NCBI GenBank assembly: GCA_016648135.1
Contig: JADDOH010002111.1
Location: 18,634 to 82,633, forward strand
DNA length: 64,000 nt
Direction of reading: 5' to 3'
Source: Agrypnia vestita
Lineage: Eukaryota; Arthropoda; Insecta; Trichoptera; Phryganeidae
Shown here: positions 52,153 through 62,400 of the stretch, piece by piece
Numbering within the stretch: the stretch's first letter is position 1
Layout of the letters: each line of letters starts with the position of its first letter
Notes under the pieces: model-generated
The model's input: the letters and a program-made list of their open reading frames with translations, nothing else
Told to the model about the DNA's origin: nothing
Databases searched by the model: none
Translations under genes and position numbers: made by a program

Positions 52153-53928
52153 TCTACCCAGCCGAGTTTCTCCAGGGTATGCTTGGCTATAATAGTTTAG
52201 AGACTAGAAGGAATGTGTATTTGATTACGCCTTTTTATCGATAATACTGAAATTATGCGGAGCACGGGTTTGTATGTTCCTGATAATTACCTCAGACATA
52301 GTCAACATGGATTGTTTCACATTCCAATACACAGGACCAACCCGACGATGGTTATGCCTGTTGGAAGAGCTACCTTTATGGTGAACAATATCGCTTTGTA
52401 TATTGATCTGTTCCTTGTCTCTGAAGGGGTTTTTCGAAGCAGGATTCTCTTACGACTTTGATAATAGTTTTCATACCAACGCGCAATGGTAAAAAAACAA
52501 CTCACATATGGAACAAGGCGTGCAAAGTTAAGATATAATACAGCTTACAAAAAATTCATATATGTGATAGACGATCATGGGTAAATTTGGTGGTCATTGA
52601 TTGTGTAAAGTAATCACTTAAGCCAGCCGCATGGTAGGTTATTAGCCCAAAAGGACTTCCGTATCTGCTATCCCACAAAAAAGGCTTCGTCCCTATGAGA
52701 CATCTACAATATTTATCTTGATCATTTAAAAACGTTTTATTAAATAAGCCAAGCCGCGCAGGGTCGCTGAGGCTTTCGCGGCGGTACCGGCAAAGCGTTT
52801 TCTTTGACCACTTCCCCACAGTTTATTTAAAGTTTAAATTAGAATCTTGCTAAACAAGTTTAATGCTCGGAATTTACAGAGTCCGTTGCACACGACTCCG
52901 CTTGTTTTCTGGGGGTGGCCACCCCGCGGCCCGCTTACATTTCTTCACCCCCTCGTTTTTCGCGGTTGGCATTCATTTTTAATACAGTTCCTACCCCCGC
53001 CGAGGGAAGTTTTCTCAGCCCGGGCTTAATGCGACGTCTCCGGCGCGGTCGGAAAGCAAATGGAGAGCCTTATACCGGTTAGGGGATGGTTTTGTCTTCG
53101 CGCTCGCTTCTGCAAGCTTGTCCAACTCACATTCGCGGGAAAAACCTTTCTAACCTCAGTTGACTGCGTGCTAGAGTACGCGTCTTCAATCTGGTTCCCT
53201 CATTATTATTGTTTTTCTCATCTCATCCCATCTTCTTCCCCTTTTACTGGAAATAATTTGAAGTCAGTCGATCAAACTCGAAGCTTCGCGAAATGACATT
53301 CCCTATTTAAGGGGCGACATAACCTCTGCGCTGCATAGTTTATTGTGACAGATTATTGTGAGCTCTTGAATAAATAATCCAAATATTATTATTATCATTA
53401 TATGTAATATTATATGCAAATAAGAGAATGTCGCGAAGTAGAACCATTATTGATATTTATCGAGAAATCATAGTTATGGTGGCTGGGACATATCTTGCGG
53501 ATGCCGGCAGATAGACTATCAAAGCGGATATTCCAGGCAAGACCAGAAGGCAGAAGACCAAGGGGTCATCCTAGGGGGAGCTGGCGGAAACAGTTGGAGG
53601 ACTTCTGCGAAGCGAGCTTGCAACTAAATTGGGCTGACGTGGAGAGCGAAGCCCAAGATAGGAAGAGTTGGAACTAGAGCTTCCAAATATTCGTGATTCC
53701 AACTATTCGAATATCGAATAGTTAATGATAATATATTAGAATATTCGATATATAACTTCTTGTTTGTCGGCTTAAGTATTTATGAAAACTAAATACAAGT
53801 TGCCAAAACAATGTAATAAAATTTGTTGTCATAAAGCCATAAAGATAAGCAGAAGATGTCCGACAAAGGCGTTTACATCTTTGATGTCCGAATTCGTATA
53901 CCTGAGTGAATGAATGAATGCTTGCATA
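52153..53928 (+). repeat. Segmental duplication, copy B
   Basis: Direct copy of 47488-49210. It repeats the retroelement C-terminus (52255-52430), the TTAAGCCAGC repeat (52595-52735), the GC island (52880-53150), the second retroelement end (53485-53677: RMPADRLSKRIFQARPEGRR, PRGHPRGSWRKQ) and the left 250 bp of the hAT MITE. It stops abruptly in the MITE at 53928, where Helitron sequence begins. Confidence 0.92.
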
Positions 53929-53935
53929 AAGCTAT

Positions 53936-55560
53936 AACTGGCGCCATCAGTGCTTCATCCCAGATGATAACATCAGCTGCACTTATAATTGCACGGTTCT
54001 TGGATGTCACTCTGCATGTTGTGTTATTCTATAAATCAAGAGGTAAATTAAAATCCATGTGACATGTACGTCTACCTGGTAATAAAATTGCTGCTATTCC
54101 TGTCCAAGCAACAGATAAAACTTTCTTAGATCTTCCTCTTAAAGTATGTATGATGGTCTTATAAATGAACGTTTTATCTGTGCCACCAGGACCGTCAATA
54201 AAGAAACATTTTTTTGTTTCAGGTACATCTGAAATTTTTTACTTATTATACTGTCGAAAGCACAATGTTGTTCTCGATTGAGTTTTCCAGCCATCTCTAA
54301 CCCTAAAGAACTTTCTAATGCTAAATTAATATCAACCACTTCATTATAAGTATTGCTGTAATCTGGTCCCGGCAAACCCTGTGATGTGCAAGAAGAATTT
54401 TCATTTATTAATGCCTTTTGAATATACAAAAGGGAACAATTTTCTTAAATGGTATAATTCTATATTTCTAGGAGAAACGGGGGACATGCGACCAATAATC
54501 TTGTCCCCGCCACATTGCCTCTTCTTCCACTGCTTATTGCTAGAAAAAACATAGAAATTAGTTAAATCCTGATACTTAATATTACATGCCTCATTATCTT
54601 GTTGGTTAAGTTTAAACCATGCAGTTAATGTTGTATTATTTAAGGCTGTAGAGTCCAACCAAATTCACCTGATGGAAATAACAATGGAAAAACCATCGGA
54701 TCTAAATGTTTTGATAACATATTAATACGCTGGAGACCTCCTACATTCTTAGGGTGAACAGCAACATCTACGTTTGGCGGTAACCTACGTTCGTAATCTG
54801 CTACATACACAATGGCGACTTCGTTATTATTAGATGGAGCATTATACCTTCTTTGGTCATCTAACGAAGAACGCGTAAAGAGTAGTTGAATATTCCGCAT
54901 CTGGCCCCCGTGCTTTGCAACTATAGATTCTTCTTCTTCAACCGCTTCTTTCAACCTTTTGTATTGGAGAGCATATGGACTTACACGACGGATGACATTA
55001 TCAATAGTTTCCATTATATTTTGTTGACATCTAAGGTTAGACGGATGGCTCATACGTACCCTGACTGCTTCATCCGCATCGTAAACATATAGTTGCGCAT
55101 ATGCCGGCACCTCTCCATCACTCTGCAAACTTCTATGATATACTTCACCTGAAATTTTTAAACAATACGGAAAGATGCAAATGCATTAGCACAGTTGTAC
55201 TGTCTAATAAATTCCTTAAAATTTTTAGACTCATTACTGTTTTCTTCTGGATATTGCGGCAGTCCTCCATTGTGGCAACAGCTATGAAGTAACTTACCCT
55301 TTTCAGCACCAAAATGAACCGCTTTGCAATGATTGGCATAATGCAAATGAATTAAAATTGTTAATGGCACATTTAAAATAAGATGTCGCATTTCTTCCTT
55401 CAGCATACACTCTTTGCCTAGCATTTTTACGTTCCCGCTGGTCAGCATTCCTTCTTTCACATTCCTCTTCTGTTATGTTTGACACTCTACGTCTGGCATT
55501 TCTTCAATCGCATTATCAAATTGCCGGTTTGTGATGTTGAGTCTTCCATCGGAATTCTGA
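53936..55560 (-). pseudogene. Helitron Rep/helicase gene, Rep domain deleted
   Basis: Minus strand, from the right: arginine-rich start (NITEEECERRNADQRERKNA), CHNGGLPQYPEE, FIRQYNCANAFASF, then the Helitron N-terminal domain (MQSDGEVPAYAQLYVYDADE, EVAIVYVADYERRLPPN, DPMVFPLLFPSGEFGWT). The HUH nickase that should follow is absent. The frame jumps to the pre-helicase block (TTLTAWFKLNQQ, GRMSPVSPRNIELYHLR), then LEMAGKLNREQHCAFDSI and the Pif1-like helicase with Walker A GPGGTDKT (aspartate for the usual glycine), WTGIAAILLPG, and Walker B IIWDEA. Stops and frameshifts throughout. Ends at 53936 inside the helicase. It cannot encode an active rolling-circle transposase. Confidence 0.92.
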
Positions 55561-55599
55561 AAAATAATAATTTTTATGTATAAATACGGAGAAAATGAC

Positions 55600-56060
55600 A
55601 CGTAAAATTCGCGCCACGCGCTGTGAGACTTTTAAGGTTAAGTTCACTTTGCAGTTTAAATAAAATATAAAGCGTAATAAATGTTTAATAAATAAATGCT
55701 TTGAACGTTTATTGAAGCAAGATTAACGCAAAAACAATAAAAAGAAAAGCGTAAACGTATACTTACTGTCAATGTCATAAAGCGTCATTCTGTGGTATGA
55801 CCAGCACAAAAATTCGTTGACTGCAATTACGTTGGCTGTTTTGAATACACGGATTCCACGAAAATATTTTAAAAAATCTATAAATTCCGATATTTTAATT
55901 TTCGATAATTTGGATTTGGATGTTTTTTGATATCAGTTTGTTCGTATTCCTATATTTTTTAATCTTTTTAATGTACTCTAAAATGTTTTTTTTTAAACTG
56001 GCAACAGAAATTATCCATATGCAGAAACGACATTGGTTGGAGTAATTAATATATAGATAT
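55600..56060. other. Unassigned, upstream side of the Helitron gene
   Basis: May contain the Helitron promoter or intron: a TTTTTCAG splice-acceptor-like word precedes the first recognisable codons at about 55565 on the minus strand. No 5' TC end found. The Helitron-type end at 56066-56106 points the other way. Confidence 0.35.
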
Positions 56061-56109
56061 ACGCGAACCAATGTTCCGTTATTTTTAACGGGTTACAGCT
56101 AGTTATAAA

Positions 56110-56345
56110 TAATACATTATTTCATTCAAAAAATGTTTTCAATATTTAAAACCGTAATGTCGGTAATAAATGGTGTAATAAGGGTGCTGAACGTATTTTC
56201 TGGGGCGGCGCAGCTTTCCGAATACAAATTCTCCCGCTTCTTACAGTGTGTAGCTTCGGTTGAGTATAAATAACGCGATTCATATTTAATACTCCGCTTT
56301 CTACCTTCCTGGGTCGAGTTTATATCTGTATTTCGCCCCATTTCT
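56110..56345. other. GC-richer non-coding island
   Basis: GTAATAAGGGTGCTGAACG, TTCTGGGGCGGCGCAGC, GAGTATAAATAACGCG. Looks single-copy. The minus frame of 71 codons is unassigned. Confidence 0.3.
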
Positions 56346-56559
56346 TTAATATTTTCCTGTAAGAAATTCTTCGTTGATGCATTTTGTATTTGCTCAAAAG
56401 CCTACGCCGATTTCATACATTGAATCAAAGTTGAATATTTAATATTGTCGCAATGAGTAGCTTGATTAGCGTAATGAGTATTATATACTTGGGCTGCAAT
56501 TTAAATAAATCGGTTGAAATCAAATGAGCACTGAGCAAGCTCGTTCAACCTTTATCCGC

Positions 56560-56790
56560 ATGAAAACGATGTTCTGCGGTCATGATCTCAATCTTGGATT
56601 ACGAATGCGAATGATCAGACGTGTTTTCGTATTATTTAATGGAAGCAAGGACGCTTACCGAAGAATTAATAAGGCGACTTGAGGCATTCGAGATGCGGAT
56701 CTTATTAAAACAATGAAAATCTGAAAACTTCTATGTCCTTTCTTATGATGAGACATCCAGAGAAGTACGAGATCTTGCATCTCACAATGC
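56560..56790 (+). pseudogene. RTE/Daphne-like C-terminal scrap
   Basis: SQSWITNANDQTCFRII-type start, then MEARTLTEELIRRLEAFEM, after frame changes MMRHPEKYEILHLTMQ. A decayed relative of 18727-19190. Confidence 0.7.
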
Positions 56791-57019
56791 AATGAGGGCA
56801 GATTCACCGCTTACCCAGGACCGTTTTATAAGCAAAAGTTCCTATATCAGTCCTACTCATTCGCCACCAGGTTGGCATTTTTTAATGCTAAAGGCAACCG
56901 TGCAACCAAGTACTGCAAAGCAAAATTGGGCCGCACGGCTGCCATCCAAAAATTTTGCCATCATTGTCCCGTCAGTTCACTTCTTTGTTATTTAAAAAAA
57001 TATACATAAACCATCAAAA

Positions 57020-57180
57020 TATTTCAATGCATGTCCTTAGGTTTTCACGGCCGTTCAGAATCTTCTGTGTATAGTTTTCTGGGATATTCTGCCGTGTGTG
57101 TGTGACCTCTCTGGCCAACGTTTCGGATCCCATTGCAGGGTCCATCATCAGCCCTGATGATGGAGATAAAGGGTTCGTTA
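57020..57180 (-). repeat. Hammerhead-like repeat, best-kept copy of its family
   Basis: Minus strand: CTGATGA (57151-57145), T, stem II GGACCC/GGGATCC with one bulged A, GAAAC (57124-57120), GTT. Then GGCCAGAGAGGTCACACACA. The sequence before the core (CATCATCAGGG) is a mirrored scrap of a second copy, so stem I cannot form. Confidence 0.6.
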
Positions 57181-57229
57181 TGGTCCGCAACTTATTAATT
57201 GAGTAATATTTTGCAAAATTCACACATCC

Positions 57230-57600
57230 TGATAATGTCTAAATTTTCGTCATTGTTCCGTCTGTCCCTCGCGTCCAATAGCGCCCCGCCGCCGAGGCTT
57301 TTACGCCATGTTTTTTACATTACCACCCTCCCCCACCCCCTTCCCCCTCTCCCCGCGCGGGGAAGCCTTCCACGATGTGGCGCCACCCCGTGTGCGGAAT
57401 TACCACCAGGGACGTACTTAGCTTTGGGGAAATTACAAAACATTTTTCACGAATTTTTCTTCTTCGGACGAGGACCAAGCGCGCGTGACACGACGAAAGT
57501 TCCATGGGCAATTTGCCCGACGACAAATATTTATGACAAAAGACCCACGCGACTAAAGATCCACGCGACAAAAGAATCACGCGTCATTAGATGCATCGAC
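57230..57600. other. GC-rich non-coding island
   Basis: TAGCGCCCCGCCGCCGAGGC, CCCCTCTCCCCGCGCGGGGA. Followed by an odd CACGCGAC repeat (CCCACGCGAC, CCACGCGAC, TCACGCG) at 57545-57585. The 143-codon plus frame is C-rich composition only. Confidence 0.4.
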
Positions 57601-57649
57601 AAAATTAGAAATATGTATTTTTTGTTATAATTCGCGCAAGGTTATGTGC

Positions 57650-57890
57650 ATATACAGGGTGCCTTATAGATAGTAGCAAAAACATTACAGGTAGACTCTT
57701 GCTTTGATAATCAGTCTAAAATGTTCAAGCAAACATAACCTGATATCAATAGTTAGGGAGATACGCAAAATCAAAATTTTTTTTTTCAATATTTCTGACG
57801 TATTTTTTGCAAGACGTTAAAGCATCATTATATAATGAAAAATTTATTTGCTTTAATACAACTAAAAAATATATATAAAAACCTTGTAAA
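57650..57890 (+). repeat. Family C fragment (left half)
   Basis: ACAGGGTGCCTTATAGATAG, ACATTACAGGTAGACTCTTG, CAATATTTCTGACG. Right half absent. Confidence 0.5.
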
Positions 57891-57984
57891 AAAATCTATT
57901 TTCAATTTTTGCAAGGTTTTTATCATTTTATTCGACTCGTATTGGAGCGAATGTATTTTTTATAATTACATATCCTATAATATT

Positions 57985-58225
57985 ACACAATCTATAATCT
58001 ATATCTATAAAACTCTATGTCTGTCTGTCTGTTCTCTATACAAATCTATACCGTTCATCTGATTCGATTCAAACTTTGCATACTTACGCGACATTTCCCT
58101 TCTACTATTTTAACCCTTCCCCTCCGCTGATACATTTTCGATGCAAATCTATACCGTTCGAATCAAACCTTTGTTTCGCCCCACAAATTTATTTTCAACC
58201 CGTGCAACGCCGGGTACAAACACCT
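57985..58225 (+). mobile_element. Non-autonomous Helitron-like element
   Basis: TCTATAATCTATATCTATAA with CTATGTCTGTCTGTCTGTTC at the start, CCGTTCATCTGATTCGATTC after it, and the terminal hairpin CCCGTGCAACGCCGGG near 58199. The order follows the short Helitrons common in Lepidoptera. The final CTAGT is lost. Confidence 0.6.
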
Positions 58226-58229
58226 AATA

Positions 58230-58590
58230 TAATATATAAAACATCTTGTGCTCTAAAATTCTGTAATATTTTTACATTAAGTACAGCACTTGTTTTTAAA
58301 ATCATTCATCTTATTTATATCCTTATGTTTTCCGGCATCTCTCATATATTTTTATACCTCTGTACATTAGACAATTCTATGGAGGTAGACACTTTTTTTA
58401 TACGATAATCTTATTTTATCACTATTTATAATAATTTTGTTCAAAAAATATTTTGGCATGTTGAATGTTGTTGCACCAATGTTCGTGGATCTTTGTTCGT
58501 TATCAAGCATGTGCTTCAAGCGATCTATTACTAAAACGATCAAAATCAATCCACGACATCTGTGCTACATTTTTCGCGTTAATTACACCA
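58230..58590. other. AT-rich, nothing recognised
   Basis: Open frames here are overlapping on both strands and have no family resemblance. Confidence 0.35.
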
Positions 58591-58800
58591 TGCTGTTGAG
58601 CAAGGGAAGCCGACTGAGTCCGCCCCTGTACCCGGTGCCACCCTCCGCCCCCCGGTGCCACCCTCTCTCCCACACGGCCAACAGTTTCAGGCTGGCTTTG
58701 TTTACGCAACTAAACCGCTAACTCGATTCCGGCGGTTGTGTAATTCATCCCTGGCTACTTAAACCCGCCCGCGCACTAAATCACCGCGGAGCCTCATCGT
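58590..58800. other. GC-rich non-coding island
   Basis: CGGTGCCACCCTCCGCCCCC then CGGTGCCACCCTCTCTCCC, a short tandem duplication, and ACTTAAACCCGCCCGCGCAC. Candidate regulatory element. Confidence 0.4.
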
Positions 58801-58844
58801 TTATTTACCTCGTTCTGAGAAAATCACTAAACGTACATCCCTTA

Positions 58845-58930
58845 CTTACCGTACCGGTACAAGCGGATCTTAACCGTACACAAGTGCTCACTTTGATACT
58901 AGGCGGTCTTTCCAAGATGAAAATTTCAAT
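58845..58930 (+). repeat. Direct repeat, left copy (right copy 60110-60205)
   Basis: GGATCTTAACCGTACA and TAGGCGGTCTTTC(C/G)AAGATGAAAAT occur in both. The two copies bracket 1.2 kb of retroelement debris, so the bracketed block may be an insertion into one ancestral repeat or the result of a tandem duplication. Confidence 0.75.
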
Positions 58931-59064
58931 TTTCAATTTATTTATTTTTAATATAACATTTAAATTATAATTCGTAAATATTATTAACAAGTGAGATAAT
59001 ATACAAACAAAAAAAATATCGTATATCGTATTCATATCAAAGATGTAGGACGTTTTTGAAAGAA

Positions 59065-59408
59065 AAATTTTGAGGCGTATCTTCGGACCGGTTCTAGAAA
59101 ATAGACTTTGGCGTAGACGTTACAACAATGAGCTCTATACACTGTCTAAGGAGCCAAACGTCGCAAAATTTATAAAACTGGGAAGACTTCGGTGGATGAA
59201 AGTCCCTGCTGAACTCAAGACCAATAGGGCGAAGGAGCTTAGGAAGGCCAAAATTAAAACGGAGTGACAACGTCCTCAAAGACATCTCTGCCTTAGAGCT
59301 TCGGAACTGGAGAGAGCTGGCACTAGACCGAGATGAGTAGAGGAAAATTATTGAGGAGGCCAAGACCCACCAAGGGTTGTAGTGCCAAGAATGATGATGA
59401 TGATGATC
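59065..59408 (+). pseudogene. Non-LTR 3' fragment, GATGAT-tail family
   Basis: RRIFGPVLENRLWRRRYNNE, LYTLSKEPNVAKFIKLGRLR, W, then an internal deletion of about 30 bp (the GHVERMSEHQAP block is lost), VPAELKTNRAKELRKAKIKT. Ends AATGATGATGATGATG. Confidence 0.82.
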
Positions 59409-60110
59409 AAAGGTGTAGGGGAATCCTGCTTCGGAAAACCCCCTCAGACACATGGAATATATCAATACCCAAAGCGATTTTGTTCAGCATAGCTGTGGCT
59501 CTTCCAACAGGCATAACCATCGGCAGGTTGGTCCTGTATATTGGAATGTGAAACAATCTATGCTGACGATGTCTAAGGACGATCAGGAACATACAAACCA
59601 ATGCTCTGCATAAAATCAGGATTATCGATCACACAGCGCAACAATCGATAAAAATGTGTAATCAAATACACATTCTGCTGCTGTGCTGTGCTGACCCTAA
59701 CATTGATGCTGATATTCTTGCAGACACCTTATCTTCGTTCAAAAACTCACTCATACACAACATCCATTTTCTAAACGATGACATGAACCTATAGATCCAT
59801 TAAATCAATCATTCATTAAATACTAATCGCATTACACTCAAACACAAAATATATAATATAAAAATCCTTTTAGTCTCTAGACTATTGTAGCCAAGCATAC
59901 CCTGGAGAAGCTCGGTTGGGTAGAGCCAAGGATAATGCCCGTACTCTCTCATGTAGAGATATCTCAGAAACTTCATTTGGACTTTCTCCACCATAACAGA
60001 GTACTTGCTCTCATGTGGCCCCCAGATCATCGAGCCACTCTCGAGTCTACTTCGCACCAAGGAGTTGTAAAGAGTTCTCAGTACGCGGGTATTCTCGAAA
60101 ACCCTGGCTT
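59409..60110 (-). pseudogene. Jockey/CR1-like C-terminal region
   Basis: The minus strand reads MVRSRLESGSMIWGPHESKY, VEKVQMKFLRYLYMREYGHY, PWLYPTELLQGMLGYNSLET, then about 150 bp of foreign sequence (about 59685-59835), then NVYLITHFYR and GLYVPDxxxxxSSAxxVSHS with frameshifts. The S.LE.GS.IW.P....Y......VQ..FLRYL pattern follows the polymerase domain. A more complete copy of the element whose tail is at 36779, 47440 and 52255. Confidence 0.85.
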
Positions 60111-60205
60111 ACTGTACCGAGTACAAACGGATCTTAACCGTACATAAGTGTACGATTTCATTGTTTACTTTAATATTAGGCGGTCTTTCGAAGATGAAAA
60201 TGGAA

Positions 60206-60479
60206 GAAGTGGCACTCATATTTTGAAGGTTTTTAAGTTATCACTTAAAATCCTCTAAAAATGTGTGTTCATGTATGTGGCGCGCGATGTGTGGAAAGCT
60301 TGTAAGATTAGCACAAGGTATAAGTGTGGGGTATAAAAGCAAAGGCAGCAATATCCAAAAAATTGAAAAAAAAATTCAAGTCAAGAGAAACAGAATCTCT
60401 CATCGATAGTAATAATAATAATGTATCATCTTGTGAAATATGTCAGTTACAATAAAACATAATATTTATCTATATTATA
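60206..60479. other. Unassigned with a shared word
   Basis: GTGGGGTATAAAAGCAAAGG-CAGCAATATCC (60330) is shared with 13303. No gene. Confidence 0.3.
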
Positions 60480-60760
60480 TTCAAGAACACATTCTTATTG
60501 TGAAGTTGCAATTTTTTCAGAACAAAGTTCTGTGAAATTTAAAACCAAATTGATTAATCAATTAGAAAGACGTACAGAAAAATCAAATCCACGAAAAAAT
60601 ATCTGGCTGCTACCGGTATTCGAACCACGGATCTCCTCCTATCCGGGGCAGGTGCGTTATCCAATTACGCTATAGCGGCCTTGTATATTTCCGTGAATAT
60701 ATCGACCATATCTGTAAGTCTCATTTTTTTTATTAATTGATTTACTTTTTTATTATAAAT
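60480..60760 (-). repeat. tRNA-Arg-like module, minus orientation
   Basis: The tRNA-like part (60605-60679, minus) starts GGCCGCTATAGCGTAATTGG, has CCCCGGATAGGAGG where tRNA-Arg(CCG) has its anticodon loop, and GGTTCGAATACC as T-arm. Acceptor and T stems contain mismatches and U33 is replaced, so it is not a working tRNA. Flanks: GTGAAGTTGCAATTTTTTCAG at the left and TTAATCAATTAGAAAGACGT next to the core. Confidence 0.7.
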
Positions 60761-60894
60761 TTTTTAGAGCAGTCCACTTTTTTCTGGTACGGTAGGCACA
60801 AATTCCTTTGTGTTCATGCCGCTAGAGGACGCCAGAATTAACCGTTTAATTCATTTTTACTTTTGAACACATTTGATACAACACACATATAGGT

Positions 60895-61160
60895 ATATTA
60901 TATTCGAGAACACATTCGTATTGTGAAGTTGCAATTTTGTTGAGAAAAAGTTAATCAATTAATAAAAAAATGAGACTTACAGATAATGTCGATACATTCA
61001 CGGAAATTTACAAGGCCGCTGTAGCGTAATTGGATAACGCGCCTGCCCCGGATAGGAGGAAATCCGTGGTTCGAATCGCGGTAGCAACCAAATATTTTTT
61101 AGTGGATTTGATTTATCTGTATGTCTTTCTAATTTATTAATTAGTTTGGTTATAATATTT
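60895..61160 (+). repeat. tRNA-Arg-like module, plus orientation
   Basis: Same left flank as the previous copy (GAACACATTCGTATTGTGAAG) in the same direction, but the core is inverted: GGCCGCTGTAGCGTAATTGG (61015) to GGTTCGAATCGCGGTAGC (61067). It is then followed by GATTTATCTGTATGTCTTTC, which in the other copy lies on the left. Confidence 0.75.
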
Positions 61161-61242
61161 ATTTCTTATAATGGTACACTAATTTCGATCACTTCATAGT
61201 TTCATATTAAACACAAAAAATAAGCAATTATACTCGTAATAG

Positions 61243-61728
61243 CAGGAGCGTGCAGTGGGAACAAGAAGCGTGACTTTTATTTAACCGAATATTTAGGAAA
61301 AAAAATTTGCTAAACTAACCTAACTAACCATCACGCCGTTTCCCCGCAGGGGTAGGCAGAGAGGATTGAACGCCACACTCTTCTATCCTGGCACACCACT
61401 TTTGCTTCGGCCACATTCATACATCTTCTCATACAAGTTCTGCGGTTGTTGCGGCTTTTAATGGGGCCATCCTCAAACACTTGTTGTATCTGATCGTCCC
61501 AGGTCTTTTGCGGACGCCCTCTATTCCTGTTGCCTTCAACACTCGCCTCATATATTGAAAATGGCGAAATTTAATATTTATCTGTCAGAATATTATGTTA
61601 AAATATGAATAATGTGTTAATTATTTTTATTGGAATATTATGAGATACCTATATCTCTTGTTTCGGTTTCTTTTCAAGGCATATGCTTAGGAAAAAGTCA
61701 CCCTTCTTGTTCCCACTGCACGCCCCTG
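61243..61728. mobile_element. hAT MITE, CAGGxGCGTGCAGTGG family, with nested insertion
   Basis: CAGGAGCGTGCAGTGGGAAC and, inverted, CAGGGGCGTGCAGTGGGAAC; the inverted ends match for about 36 bp (GAAGxGTGACTTTT). Flanks cgtaatag / cgttatgg agree at 6 of 8. Contains a retroelement fragment. Confidence 0.82.
61318..61560 (-). pseudogene. Non-LTR C-terminal fragment
   Basis: VEGNRNRGRPQKTWDDQIQQ, GPIKSRNNRRTCMRRCMNVA, EAKVVCQDRRVW-like residues, with frameshifts, and a GKRRDG-like end before the tail. Sister of 43605-44030. Nested in the hAT MITE. Confidence 0.8.
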
Positions 61729-61756
61729 CGTTATGGGGTATAATGACGTACCCTAT

Positions 61757-62035
61757 TCATCATCATCATCATCATTCTTGGCACTACAACCCTTGGTGGG
61801 TCTTGGCCTCCTCAATAATTTTCCTCAACTCATCTCGGTCTAGTGCCAGCTCTCTCCAGTTTCGAAGCTCTAAGGCAGAGATATCTCTGAGGACGTTGTC
61901 ACTCCATCTTAGTTTCGGCCTTCCTAAGCTCCTTCGCCCTATTGGCCTTGAGTTCAGCAGGGACTTTGGTGCTTGATGCTCGGACACTCTCTCCACATGA
62001 CCCAGCCACCGAAGTCTTCCCAGTTTTATAAATTT
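61757..62035 (-). pseudogene. Non-LTR 3' fragment, GATGAT-tail family
   Basis: A clean minus frame: MERVSEHQAPKSLLNSRPIG, RRSLGRPKLRWSDNVLRDIS, ALELRNWRELALDRDELRKI, IEEAKTHQGL. The best-preserved coding end of this family. The tail (ATGATGATGATGATG) is at 61757-61775. Confidence 0.88.
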
Positions 62036-62099
62036 TATAAATTTATAAACGTACCCTATTACGTCGTGAAAAAATCACATGGTTAAAGTGTACGCTTAA

Positions 62100-62400
62100 G
62101 TAATTCATCAGGACAAACGGTAATAATGTCATCTCTTGCGCATTGGTCCGTTGAAGCCTGACAAAAAACCACCCTCACTGCATGCCAGTCGCATCTCGTC
62201 GCCACCCAATCAAATAAATGCAGACCGATAGAAAATCACAAAGGGTAGGGTATTGACTGCTGTATCGACACCGAACACCTGCGTTGCTCTTTTAATGGAG
62301 ATTTAATAAGTGGTCCAGTTAGGGCTGCTGGGCAGGTGCGCAGGGCGCAGTCGGGGGGCTGGAAGCCAAGCACAGGTGTTTCATGTTCATTTTATTGTTT
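62100..62400. other. GC-richer non-coding island
   Basis: GAACACCTGCG, GGGCAGGTGCGCAGG and CACAGGTGTTTC are three CAGGTG/CACCTG E-boxes within about 130 bp, next to CCCACCCAATCAAATAAATG-like text. Candidate regulatory element. Confidence 0.4.

Noticed and set aside
57118..57153. A fully active hammerhead at 57020-57180
   Set aside because: Core and stem II are good, but the strand before the core cannot pair with the strand after GTT, so stem I is missing. Reported only as hammerhead-like.
57199..57630. 143-codon plus frame
   Set aside because: Proline/serine/arginine-rich from C-rich DNA, no family resemblance, and an open frame on the other strand as well.
60605..61090. Two sequences that look like tRNA-Arg genes
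   Set aside because: Acceptor and T-stem mismatches and loss of U33. They sit inside a repeat, so I call them tRNA-derived modules.
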